Virus record (IMG/VR): IMGVR_UViG_3300030333_004928
Span: 1 to 20,890 of that record
Reading direction: 5' to 3' (one strand)
DNA from: a virus
DNA length: 20,890 nucleotides
The notes beneath the pieces are model-generated. The model searched no databases. It was not told the origin of the DNA and worked only from the letters and a program-made list of their open reading frames with translations. The translations under genes were made by a program, and so were the position numbers. This document shows positions 13,657 to 20,203 of the stretch, piece after piece (positions within the stretch are counted from its first letter, which is position 1; every line of letters starts with the position of its first letter).

Positions 13657-14637
13657 ATGGCTAAGAAAAACAAAACCATGCCCGCCTATGCTATGATGGG
13701 GAAGCAAGCGGTGGGTTCAACGACTGAGGAAGTGCTAACGAATGCCGGAATGAATTTTTCGATAGGTATAGAACCAATCTATACCAAATCGGGAAAAATG
13801 ATTCGGGGGGGTAATTTCCGCCGAGTATTCCGTAAAGATAACGACCATGATTTAGGGGTGGTAAAAAAGAATTATCAGATTTTACAACCTATCGAATGGG
13901 CCAACATAGCGAACACCTTGAGTGGTGGCTTAGAGGCCGAATGGGATCGAATCGGTATGATAAACAAGGGAGAAAAAATGTTCGGGTCATTTACTTTGCC
14001 CGAACAAATCCAAATAGGCAACGGCGACAAATTCGCAACGAATATGTATCTATGGACTTCTAACGATGGTTCGGGTGCAGTAAATTGTTTGCCGACCTTA
14101 AGACGGCTGGCTTGTGCTAATCAATCACCGATGGCTTTCAGAACGCTCGCTACTATGGGCTTGAGAGCGAAGGATTTGTCTATCCCTCATTCTTCTATAA
14201 TGAGAGGCAGGATTGATAATTTACCGCAAAAATTGAACATGATTAACACCATGCAACAGGAATGGTGCGCCATGACCGACCAATTGTTAGAGGTCGAAAT
14301 GGAATTTGACGATAGGGTGCAATTCTATATTGATGTGATGGGTTGGACTCAAAAAGACGAATTGAAGGATAAGGTCGAAAATCCTCATGGGCTGGCTACA
14401 AGAGGCCGCAACCAATTAGAGGCCATGCTTGAGTTAGAAGGTTCTCGCACAAACACAGGAAATGGTATGCGTGATACTCAATATCAAGCATACAATGTTC
14501 TGACGGAATTTATAGACCACCATAGCATTCTAAGCGGCGGCAAGCCCAAAGAATCAACGATGAATAATACCGTATTCGGTGCGGGGGCGAGGAAGAAGGA
14601 TAAGGCATGGGCGTTGCTCATGCAATCCCACCTATGA
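13657..14637 (+). CDS. DUF932-type phage/plasmid protein
   Basis: 326 residues from ATG 13657 (ribosome site AAGGAGTGA). Features of the DUF932 family are present: a VVKKNYQILQP early segment, a central MYLWTSNDGSGAVNCLPTLR block with RRLACANQSPMAF, and a C-terminal NTGNGMRDTQYQAYNVLTEF followed by IDHHS. The family is widespread in phages and plasmids; its biochemical role is not firmly known to me. It is the largest right-arm protein and the last gene of its operon. A repeat copy and a long hairpin follow the stop directly. Confidence 0.88.
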   Translation: MAKKNKTMPAYAMMGKQAVGSTTEEVLTNAGMNFSIGIEPIYTKSGKMIRGGNFRRVFRKDNDHDLGVVKKNYQILQPIEWANIANTLSGGLEAEWDRIGMINKGEKMFGSFTLPEQIQIGNGDKFATNMYLWTSNDGSGAVNCLPTLRRLACANQSPMAFRTLATMGLRAKDLSIPHSSIMRGRIDNLPQKLNMINTMQQEWCAMTDQLLEVEMEFDDRVQFYIDVMGWTQKDELKDKVENPHGLATRGRNQLEAMLELEGSRTNTGNGMRDTQYQAYNVLTEFIDHHSILSGGKPKESTMNNTVFGAGARKKDKAWALLMQSHL

Positions 14638-14639
14638 GT

Positions 14640-14647
14640 ATTGTAAC
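14640..14647 (-). repeat. Last GTTACAA repeat copy (F)
   Basis: A single reverse copy, ATTGTAAC, two bases after the DUF932 stop and abutting the hairpin. No further copies occur to the right edge. Confidence 0.8.
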
Positions 14648-14675
14648 GGGGCTACGGGATCGATCTCGTAGCCCC
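14648..14675 (+). terminator. Near-perfect palindromic hairpin
   Basis: GGGGCTACG pairs with CGTAGCCCC, and the interior continues through GATCGATC, so the whole 28 nt is palindromic except one G-U. There is no T-run, unlike the hairpins at 9697 and 11473. It lies 10 nt after the stop at 14637 and 8 nt before promoter 8. Confidence 0.6.
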
Positions 14676-14680
14676 AAAAC

Positions 14681-14703
14681 ATCACCGCTAAAAGAGTTAA
14701 ATA
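14681..14703 (+). promoter_or_regulatory. Box promoter 8
   Basis: ATCACCGCTAAAAG, two bases, TTAAATA. The ATG at the 42-nt register (14725) opens only a 7-codon frame. The main gene starts 16 nt later at 14741. Confidence 0.8.
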
Positions 14704-14740
14704 GAAGAAAATCGAGGATTAAATATGAGAGGGAATAAAC

Positions 14741-15286
14741 ATGACTGAATCATTTATTGGAAGACTGACTGACGAAATACATAGCGACACATTAGGCCGC
14801 TCTTATGCGCTGGCCTATTGGATGAACGCCACCGATGGCGACTTCGCAAGAGAAGTATATGACTTTGAACACGCGCATGGAAAAAGCATACACCACGAAT
14901 GGGGGAAGGTGGATTTAGAAGGCACTTGTTCTGATGATGCCGACACAATTTTTACGACCAATATGGGCGAGTATATTGTGCTAACTGAAAACGAAGCATA
15001 TCAAAAGGCTACGGAATACATTGAGGACACCCTATGGGCGTTTAATAGCGATTTCTTAGCAGGTTATACGCGGGTTGATGAATCGGTGTTTGAGCAATTG
15101 TCGCTACAATACGAAAGCGCAAATGAGGCGGTTCTCTCATTGATACAGGCCAACGGTGGTTTAGAGGGTTTCGTTAGTGAGGCGGTTGCCGCCGATGGTT
15201 TAGGGCATTTCATATCGCAGTATGACGGCGAAGAACATCAAATGATTATCGGCAGTAAAGTATGGAGTATCTTTAGGGTGAATTGA
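14741..15286 (+). CDS. Unknown acidic protein
   Basis: 181 residues, acidic throughout, with blocks ALAYWMNATDGDFAREVYDF, HGKSIHHEWGKV and NMGEYIVLTENEAYQKATEY. The negative charge recalls DNA-mimic antirestriction proteins, but I see no ArdA motif and do not assign it. A leaderless mini-frame (14725-14748, MRGNKHD) ends just inside this gene's start, and the GAGAGGG word in it may serve as ribosome site. First gene of the operon that includes the DNA methyltransferase. Confidence 0.8.
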   Translation: MTESFIGRLTDEIHSDTLGRSYALAYWMNATDGDFAREVYDFEHAHGKSIHHEWGKVDLEGTCSDDADTIFTTNMGEYIVLTENEAYQKATEYIEDTLWAFNSDFLAGYTRVDESVFEQLSLQYESANEAVLSLIQANGGLEGFVSEAVAADGLGHFISQYDGEEHQMIIGSKVWSIFRVN

Positions 15287-15288
15287 AC

Positions 15289-15981
15289 ATGACTAACTAC
15301 TACTTAGGCGACCCCTGTTATGTCTTGTCGGAAGACAACGACCCCGAAGATAGATTATGGAGAGCATTTCTTGAACCGTATTTTGCGAGGACTGATCTTT
15401 ACCGTGAAAAAAAAGAGCAACCGCGTTATCCAATGTATTTCACATACAATGAAAACGATGGTAAATTTTACTTCGCATATCAAGACGAACCCGAAGAAAA
15501 CCGGATCGAATTGTGGGAGAGTCCGTTTGGAGATGGTTGTTGGACTTATGCTAACTCCGTCTTTGGTATGGAGAATTGGATTTGTGGGCGTGAGATACCC
15601 GTTGATGCTGGCTTGATAGCGGTTGTGCCGGTATCAATCCTTGAACAAATACATGGTTTTGATTTAGGGGGTATAGGCAGACCACTTGACGACTACGGTA
15701 TGCTTTTCTCGGCAAAGCCCGAAATCGCAACGGGCGAATATTTAGACGGAAATGTTATCGTTCAAGGATATACGCCGGATGGATTCGGTGAATGCTACAA
15801 TTGCGGGGCTATCAAACACGGAGAAGATTTTGAATACTGCGAAACTTGCGGCGAAGAAGGGTGCTACGATTGCTTCAATTGTGAGTGTGAGTGGTGCGAT
15901 AAATGCAGAACGCAGGTCGAATCAAATGATTATAACCATAGAAAGGATTGTTGCGTTGATTGTGCAGGTGAGGAAGAATGA
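15289..15981 (+). CDS. Protein with Cys-rich zinc-binding C-terminus
   Basis: 230 residues from ATG 15289 (a TTG at 15283 is less likely). It opens MTNYYLGDPCYVL, a phrase I recall from small phage proteins that also carry a later DAGLIAVVP strand, present here near residues 105-115. The last 65 residues contain about 16 Cys in CxxC-type pairs (CYNCG, CETCGEEGCYDC, CEWCDKC, CCVDC), probably two or more zinc ribbons. It ends GEEE, encoding the next gene's ribosome site, with a 4-nt overlap into the methyltransferase. Confidence 0.8.
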   Translation: MTNYYLGDPCYVLSEDNDPEDRLWRAFLEPYFARTDLYREKKEQPRYPMYFTYNENDGKFYFAYQDEPEENRIELWESPFGDGCWTYANSVFGMENWICGREIPVDAGLIAVVPVSILEQIHGFDLGGIGRPLDDYGMLFSAKPEIATGEYLDGNVIVQGYTPDGFGECYNCGAIKHGEDFEYCETCGEEGCYDCFNCECEWCDKCRTQVESNDYNHRKDCCVDCAGEEE

Positions 15982-16943
15982 AATTAAAAATCTTTGAAGG
16001 GTTTGCTGGCGCAAGCGGGCATCCTAAAATTGAAGCCGGTTGGACTAAAGAAGCGAGAAAGAGAGGCCATATCGTGAAATTAGGTGAATTAGAAAACCTA
16101 TGGTATGAGCCAGATCTTCACGGCGACATATTAGATTTTACCGCTCAAGATATTCTTAATTTGTTTGATGGAGAGCCGCCCGATATATGTTGTTTTTCGC
16201 CACCATGCGAAGGATTCTCTATCGCTGGTGCGATTAGTAGCAATTGGTCGGATTGGGATAAGGAAAAAAAGGATAATTTTAATCGAGCAAGATGGAACAA
16301 AGATTATGATTATTTTAACCAACCAAATGTCGGGCCGACTCCCACATCAGAAAGATCGATAAAAGGCCGTGAATTGCTTTTGCATACTCTAAAAATCATA
16401 GATGATTTGTTGGAGATAAACCCGTTCATGCTTTATTTCATAGAGAACCCCACAGGTATGATGAGATACCAACCGGAGTTAGCGAAGCGTTTTGATTTAC
16501 TACCACCGTTTGAGCAGGGATTAGGGCCGAGCGAAACGCTCGCCCCTTCTCCTTCTATTACTCATTCGTCTTACGCTGGTCCGTTGTCTAAATTGATATG
16601 TGGGCGCGAAGGGCATTTAGTGGGTCATTCCGAAGGAACATTACCTTCAAGAAAGGCCACAGATATTTTCACTAATGCTTGGCCCGCCTTTGAAGGGAGA
16701 AGACGCTCTAAAAATGGTATTCATGCAGGGATTTATCACGCTTCCGCACCGAGAGGGGCTAAGACGGGCATACAGGGTTTGAATGATTGGATAGATGAAG
16801 AAAACGGTATTGTTATCGGAAAATATTGGCTTCGATCTTTGATTCCTTATGAATTAGGGGTTGATATGATAAATGCCGCAGAAGCAATTTTCAGCGAGGA
16901 TTATGAATGGAATACCGACACCGCCAATATGGGGTGGTTCTGA
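15978..16943 (+). CDS. C5-cytosine DNA methyltransferase
   Basis: 321 residues. Motif I is KIFEGFAGASG (residues 4-14, AdoMet binding), motif IV is SPPCEGFS with catalytic Cys 77, and motif VI is FIENPTG (residues 154-160), the ENP variant found in phage enzymes. It transfers a methyl group from AdoMet to cytosine in DNA. No restriction endonuclease is recognisable beside it, so it is probably an orphan enzyme protecting viral DNA or modulating expression. It overlaps its upstream neighbour by 4 nt and its downstream neighbour by 1 nt. The recognition site cannot be read from sequence. Confidence 0.88.
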   Translation: MKLKIFEGFAGASGHPKIEAGWTKEARKRGHIVKLGELENLWYEPDLHGDILDFTAQDILNLFDGEPPDICCFSPPCEGFSIAGAISSNWSDWDKEKKDNFNRARWNKDYDYFNQPNVGPTPTSERSIKGRELLLHTLKIIDDLLEINPFMLYFIENPTGMMRYQPELAKRFDLLPPFEQGLGPSETLAPSPSITHSSYAGPLSKLICGREGHLVGHSEGTLPSRKATDIFTNAWPAFEGRRRSKNGIHAGIYHASAPRGAKTGIQGLNDWIDEENGIVIGKYWLRSLIPYELGVDMINAAEAIFSEDYEWNTDTANMGWF

Positions 16944-17281
16944 TGCGTAAGTATAGCCCACCACCGGATTTCAAGAGGCACGATTACTGCGAATGTGATG
17001 AAGGCACATTGTATGTATCGCATCAATACTTTTTACCGTTATATGTTTGTTCGACCTGCGGCTTTGCCGGACACGAACCTAATGTTAGAACCATAGATGG
17101 GGATATAGAAGACTATCCCGAAAGAGAAGCACACCTATTGCTCATCGAGCGTATGTATGAATGGATAGGTGTTGCCGCACCGAGAGCGCAAAAGGTATCG
17201 GGTCAAGCGAAAGAATACTTACAGGTATTGAAGGATTCAGCATTGGTGCTTCGTAATTGGAGATCGGAAAAGGGAGAATAA
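16943..17281 (+). CDS. Zinc-ribbon protein coupled to the methyltransferase
   Basis: 112 residues from ATG 16943 (TGATG overlap with the methyltransferase stop; the in-frame ATG 16907 lies inside it). CEC at residues 17-19 and CSTCGFAG near 36 form a probable zinc ribbon, followed by a helical tail. The overlap suggests production alongside the methyltransferase; a partner role is only inferred. Confidence 0.75.
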   Translation: MRKYSPPPDFKRHDYCECDEGTLYVSHQYFLPLYVCSTCGFAGHEPNVRTIDGDIEDYPEREAHLLLIERMYEWIGVAAPRAQKVSGQAKEYLQVLKDSALVLRNWRSEKGE

Positions 17282-17283
17282 AC

Positions 17284-17306
17284 ATCACCGCAAAAAGAGT
17301 TATAAA
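17284..17306 (+). promoter_or_regulatory. Box promoter 9 (variant)
   Basis: CATCACCGCAAAAAG, two bases, TTATAAA. The codon at the 42-nt register is GTG 17328, the first base pair region of the leader fold described next. Confidence 0.78.
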
Positions 17307-17326
17307 CTACAAGAAGCAGGAAAATT

Positions 17327-17427
17327 TGTGAGGGAGTATGGCGTGGCTATCGAAAGCAAGGTGTTAGCCCAAAACCTATACCATGTTCGCTTCGGCGTAT
17401 AAAAGAAGGATAAGCCAGCCCCTCACA
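17327..17427 (+). ncRNA. Candidate structured leader RNA
   Basis: Several helices nest in 101 nt. TGTGAGGG (17327-17334) pairs with CCCTCACA (17420-17427). TGGCTATC (17344-17351) pairs with GATAAGCCA (17409-17417, one bulge). GGTGTTAG (17360-17367) pairs with CTATACC (17376-17382). CGC-TTCG-GCG (17388-17397) is a UUCG tetraloop hairpin. An alternative pairing, GGCTA with TAGCC (17366-17370), would compete with the second helix. The predicted RNA start (25 nt past the TATA centre) coincides with the foot of the outer helix. It could be a riboswitch-like leader of the 17451 gene or a free small RNA. I match it to no known family. Confidence 0.45.
17328..17402 (+). CDS. Possible 24-residue leaderless peptide
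   Basis: GTG 17328 sits at exactly the 42-nt promoter register used by ATG starts elsewhere. The frame reads MREYGVAIESKVLAQNLYHV then RFGV and stops at TAA 17402. Composition is protein-like, but it lies inside the candidate RNA fold, so peptide and fold are rival or combined explanations (for example a leader peptide coupled to RNA folding). Confidence 0.3.
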   Translation: MREYGVAIESKVLAQNLYHVRFGV

Positions 17428-17450
17428 CAAAAGAACAAGGAGAAAAAAAT

Positions 17451-17714
17451 ATGACCTCTAAGGAATGGAATAGTATAGAAGAAAAAGAAATGAACGAGAA
17501 CGAACACGCCATCCAGCGTTTTTCAATGATGCTTGATGTGATAGAGAATGGGGATTGTGTCGAAGATTTTAGCGACCCTAAAATTATAGCAAATATACGC
17601 ACACTAACTAATTTGCTAAGGCACTACATAAACGATCAAAATGATGAGATAGAACACCGAGCCATGTTTGAAAAAATGGTGGAAGAAAAGAAGAAACAAT
17701 GGAGAGAGGCATGA
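17451..17714 (+). CDS. Small helical acidic protein
   Basis: 87 residues with its own ribosome site (AAGGAGAAAAAAAT before the ATG). Helical and charged: SKEWNSIEEKEMNENEHAIQ at the start, KKKQWREA at the end. It follows a 120-nt structured leader, so its expression may be controlled there. No family recognised. Confidence 0.75.
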   Translation: MTSKEWNSIEEKEMNENEHAIQRFSMMLDVIENGDCVEDFSDPKIIANIRTLTNLLRHYINDQNDEIEHRAMFEKMVEEKKKQWREA

Positions 17715-17798
17715 ATGAGCCGTTGTCCGGTTGAACACGCGATTAGAAAGAAATGGGAACAAGACATGAAGGAGATGGAAAAAAATGAGCATAACTAA
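17715..17798 (+). CDS. Possible 27-residue protein
   Basis: ATG 17715 begins one base after the previous stop. It reads MSRCPVEHAIRKKWEQDMKE and ends KNEHN, overlapping the next gene by 14 nt. The continuous reading and its fit between two genes support it, but the length is too small to be sure. Confidence 0.4.
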   Translation: MSRCPVEHAIRKKWEQDMKEMEKNEHN

Positions 17799-18153
17799 TT
17801 TTACAAGAGAAACAGGCTTTTGGGTCTGTGAAGATAAGACAGATGAAGAAACGATGGAGAGCCTATACCAATTTCTATTCAACACGAAATGGGGTTTGGT
17901 GGATAACATATACTTCGACCAATTGAGAATCTTTGAATCCTTTGAAGATTTCATAAAAAATAATACCCTCTTTTCTTTTAGATTGAAGGTGTGGGGCTTG
18001 CAGGATCACATCACGATTAGGGTTAAAACAGAACCACAATCAAATTATCAACAAGCCTTCATGCACAATATCGCTCTCTCATGGTGGAAGGCGAATATGG
18101 ATTCATTCATCAACCCATACCACTTAGATTTCAGCAAAGGTGAGGAAGAATGA
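17785..18153 (+). CDS. Unknown 122-residue protein
   Basis: Preceded by the ribosome site AAGGAGATGG. Aromatic-rich (YQFLFNTKWGLVDNIYFDQL), with mixed alpha/beta character and a helical end HNIALSWWKANMDSF. It ends KGEEE, encoded by a GGTGAGGAAGA stretch that is the next gene's ribosome site. No family recognised. Confidence 0.75.
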   Translation: MSITNFTRETGFWVCEDKTDEETMESLYQFLFNTKWGLVDNIYFDQLRIFESFEDFIKNNTLFSFRLKVWGLQDHITIRVKTEPQSNYQQAFMHNIALSWWKANMDSFINPYHLDFSKGEEE

Positions 18154-18308
18154 TGATTACACCGGACACAATTATAACCGGCATTTTTTGTAATAGATGC
18201 GGTAATGAATTACCACCGCATACTGCCGCAGAACACCTTGATGCAGATCATCCGGTGCATGAATGCCCGCACGACTATTTATTAGAAGACGAAGGAGAGG
18301 ATGAATAA
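18150..18308 (+). CDS. 52-residue zinc-finger-like protein
   Basis: Overlaps the upstream stop (ATGA). CNRCGNEL near residue 14, then HLDADHP and ECPHDY give a mixed Cys/His set able to bind one zinc. Acidic tail (LLEDEGEDE). Function unknown. Confidence 0.65.
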   Translation: MMITPDTIITGIFCNRCGNELPPHTAAEHLDADHPVHECPHDYLLEDEGEDE

Positions 18309-18403
18309 TGCCGACCGGAAGACAGAAGGCCGCTCGCCGTTGGCTATACAGACAGAAATTCAAGGCGCGAATAGCACATGAGATGATGGGGGAAGAAGAA
18401 TGA
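18308..18403 (+). CDS. 31-residue basic protein
   Basis: Starts on the last base of the previous stop (TAATG). It reads MPTGRQKAARRWLYRQKFKA and ends GEEE. The Arg/Lys-rich amphipathic helix could bind nucleic acid. The ATGA overlap with the next gene on the other side supports it as a real frame. Confidence 0.5.
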   Translation: MPTGRQKAARRWLYRQKFKARIAHEMMGEEE

Positions 18404-18507
18404 GCGACTACACGGTGGAATTTCTTGAAGTGGATGGAAAAGATTTACTCATTGAAATAACATTTGATGACGGAGATATTTACAAAGGTTGGGTGGATAA
18501 ACAATGA
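18400..18507 (+). CDS. 35-residue paralogue of the 10528 protein
   Basis: Flanked by 4-nt overlaps on both sides. The segment LLIEITFDDGDIYKGWVDKQ parallels KVTVKIVLEDGTEYIGKVEQ of the 10528-10683 protein, so the two small genes probably arose by duplication or share a domain. Function unknown. Confidence 0.6.
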   Translation: MSDYTVEFLEVDGKDLLIEITFDDGDIYKGWVDKQ

Positions 18508-18809
18508 GCATAATAGATAGATTCAAAGAAGGCAAATTAACATTGACCGATGCTATGTATGATGTATTCCTGCCTATCGTCAGCCACGAAAATAAGAATG
18601 TTGTTTTATTCCAGCATTTGCACATGACCGAAGAATTGGTATTCCGAGCATTGAATGGATTACCATTGAAGGACTACGAAAGATTCGATAAACTCCGAAA
18701 GATGAATACAGGATGGATTCTCGCCAACGGCGGGCAGGTCTTGATCGTCAAGAGCGGAGAAGATACACAATTCATTTCCACCTTTAAATCAACAGGTGGA
18801 TTAGTCTAA
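18504..18809 (+). CDS. Unknown 101-residue protein
   Basis: Last gene of the promoter-9 operon. Mixed helical sequence (IIDRFKEGKLTLTDAMYDVF, then LPLKDYERFDKLRKMN) and a beta-type C-terminus (GGQVLIVKSGEDTQFISTF). The start overlaps the upstream stop by 4 nt. No family recognised. Confidence 0.75.
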   Translation: MSIIDRFKEGKLTLTDAMYDVFLPIVSHENKNVVLFQHLHMTEELVFRALNGLPLKDYERFDKLRKMNTGWILANGGQVLIVKSGEDTQFISTFKSTGGLV

Positions 18810-18884
18810 CCCTTTGGGGTGAAGTCGCTATAAAAAACGAAGGGTATGTTCTTCTTTCTTCTTGTGTTATTGCCTCAACACAAG
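18809..18884 (+). terminator. Hairpins and U-rich tract after the promoter-9 operon
   Basis: ACCCTT (18809-18814) can pair with AAGGGT (18840-18845) and is followed by a T-rich stretch. Then CTTGTGTT (18861-18868) pairs perfectly with AACACAAG (18877-18884). Together they are a plausible archaeal termination region. The first helix has a long loop and is weak. Confidence 0.45.
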
Positions 18885-18898
18885 CGGCTCGCCCAAAC

Positions 18899-18921
18899 AT
18901 CACCGCTAAAATACTTAAATA
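18899..18921 (+). promoter_or_regulatory. Box promoter 10
   Basis: ATCACCGCTAAAATAC then TTAAATA. It is an exception to the register rule: no start codon lies 42 nt on. The gene starts at 18960 after a short leader with a GTAGGAGTGA ribosome site. Confidence 0.78.
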
Positions 18922-18959
18922 GTATTACTATGTGGTTTAATTTGTAGGAGTGATAGACA

Positions 18960-19073
18960 ATGAGTAAAAACCAGCCACATTGTATTCCATGTATGAAAAA
19001 ACACGGTAAAAGATACATAATTAAGGGTTGCACTTGTGATGAAGCCGCCCCTATGTTTAATTTGAGATTTTGA
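18960..19073 (+). CDS. 37-residue zinc-ribbon-like protein
   Basis: MSKNQPHCIPCMKKHGKRYI followed by GCTCDE: CxxC and CxC pairs 16 residues apart. Ribosome site GGAGTGA upstream. The stop overlaps the ribosome site of the next gene. Function unknown. Confidence 0.6.
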   Translation: MSKNQPHCIPCMKKHGKRYIIKGCTCDEAAPMFNLRF

Positions 19074-19087
19074 AGGAGATGAAGAAA

Positions 19088-19360
19088 ATGGTTAGATCGA
19101 AGAAAAAATTACGCCGAGAAATAGGATTGATTCTTGCAGAAGCAGAATCGCCCCTATATTCCGGCCAAATAGCAGACAGAATAGCAAACAGGGGTGTCGC
19201 ATCGAGGACTGTTAATTTTAGTATTAACATAATTGCTGGCGCACTACGAGGCGCACATGGCGTTGAGGTTGTATATCCGTATGGTAAAAGAATGAGAGGC
19301 GAGGCCATTCAATACAAAATGACGGACAAGAATGCGTTTGATAAGTGGGTGAATAGATGA
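19088..19360 (+). CDS. Probable winged-helix DNA-binding protein
   Basis: 90 residues from ATG 19088, placed after AAGGAGATG (earlier in-frame TTG 19070 and ATG 19079 lie within that ribosome site). Basic N-terminus, then LILAEAESPLYSGQIADRIA and a second helix with SINIIAGALRG, followed by a VEVVYPYGKRMRGE strand-turn that could be the wing. A candidate regulator of the virus promoters; its target is unknown. Confidence 0.65.
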   Translation: MVRSKKKLRREIGLILAEAESPLYSGQIADRIANRGVASRTVNFSINIIAGALRGAHGVEVVYPYGKRMRGEAIQYKMTDKNAFDKWVNR

Positions 19361-19929
19361 ATATATTTGTGTTAGATGAAGACCCGATAGCGGCGGCTAA
19401 GATGTATTGTGATCGCCATATCCCGAAAATGTGTGTCGAATTATTACAACAATTAGGAAGTGCGGCAATCAAACATGGCGCACAACCCGAACAATTGCCT
19501 CTCGCAAAGGCTACACAAAAGCCGATACGAGGGGGTTATCACAATCACCCTTGCACCATTTGGTGCGGCATGACGAGAGATAACTACCTATGGGCGGCGC
19601 ATCATGGTGCGGCTCTATGCGAGGAATACACAAAGAGATTCGGCAAAGAGCATTATTGTGCTAACGGTATCGAGATTCTGTATGGTCTATCGCATCTCAT
19701 ACCCGAAGGCGACCTAACACCGTTTGCTCTCGCCATGCCCGATGTGTATAGACCGCAAACATGGACTTCAAGAACTACATTCAGATTTGCGACCCACGCA
19801 AGCGGTGATAATGCGGTTCAAGCATACCGCCGCTACTATCACGCTAAGGCATTCGCTAAGTGGGAGAAGGGGCGACCTATGCCCGATTGGTTCGATGTGG
19901 TAAAACAGGCGGTGTTGGCTGATGCGTAG
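19357..19929 (+). CDS. Phage protein of the MNIF-LD-DP family
   Basis: 190 residues. It opens MNIFVLDEDPIAAAKMYCDR followed by HIPKM, and later has NHPCTIWCGMTRDNYLWAAH and CEEYTKRFGKEH. This order matches a family common in tailed phages (typically MNIFYLD-x-DP…CDKHV-KM). I know of no established biochemical role; the conserved Asp, His and Cys residues suggest an enzyme or metal-binding protein. It overlaps its neighbours by 4 and 8 nt. Confidence 0.82.
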   Translation: MNIFVLDEDPIAAAKMYCDRHIPKMCVELLQQLGSAAIKHGAQPEQLPLAKATQKPIRGGYHNHPCTIWCGMTRDNYLWAAHHGAALCEEYTKRFGKEHYCANGIEILYGLSHLIPEGDLTPFALAMPDVYRPQTWTSRTTFRFATHASGDNAVQAYRRYYHAKAFAKWEKGRPMPDWFDVVKQAVLADA

Positions 19930-20179
19930 TGAAGATGTATGGTATGGTTCAGATCCCTGTATTGACTACGATTCGTTGCCTTCAAGGGTTGAAGACCACG
20001 ATGTATGCCCCGATTGCGAGAAGGCCATGCCCGACCAAGATTTAGCAGAATTTGGTATTGAGGAATGCGATTGTGTCGAATGCGAATCCTGCGGTGAATG
20101 GAAATCCTTTGAAGACTTTTGTAATGTATCAAATATATGCGATTCATGTTATGATAAAGATCACCGCAAAAATACTTAA
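19922..20179 (+). CDS. Cys-rich zinc-ribbon protein whose 3' end contains a promoter
   Basis: 85 residues, acidic, with CPDC, ECDCVECESCGEW and ICDSC pairs, enough for two zinc sites. The last six codons (DHRKNT and stop) are written by box promoter 11, so the coding sequence and the promoter of the next operon overlap completely there. Confidence 0.75.
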   Translation: MRSEDVWYGSDPCIDYDSLPSRVEDHDVCPDCEKAMPDQDLAEFGIEECDCVECESCGEWKSFEDFCNVSNICDSCYDKDHRKNT

Positions 20180-20182
20180 ATA
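20159..20182 (+). promoter_or_regulatory. Box promoter 11 (inside a coding 3' end)
   Basis: GATCACCGCAAAAATAC then TTAAATA, overlapping the stop codon at 20177-20179. ATG 20204 is at the 42-nt register. Confidence 0.8.
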
Positions 20183-20203
20183 GAATTAATGAGAGGGAAA
20201 AAT

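Noticed and set aside
14741-15286. ArdA-type antirestriction protein
   Set aside because: Only the overall acidity fits; I see none of the ArdA sequence blocks, so it stays unknown.
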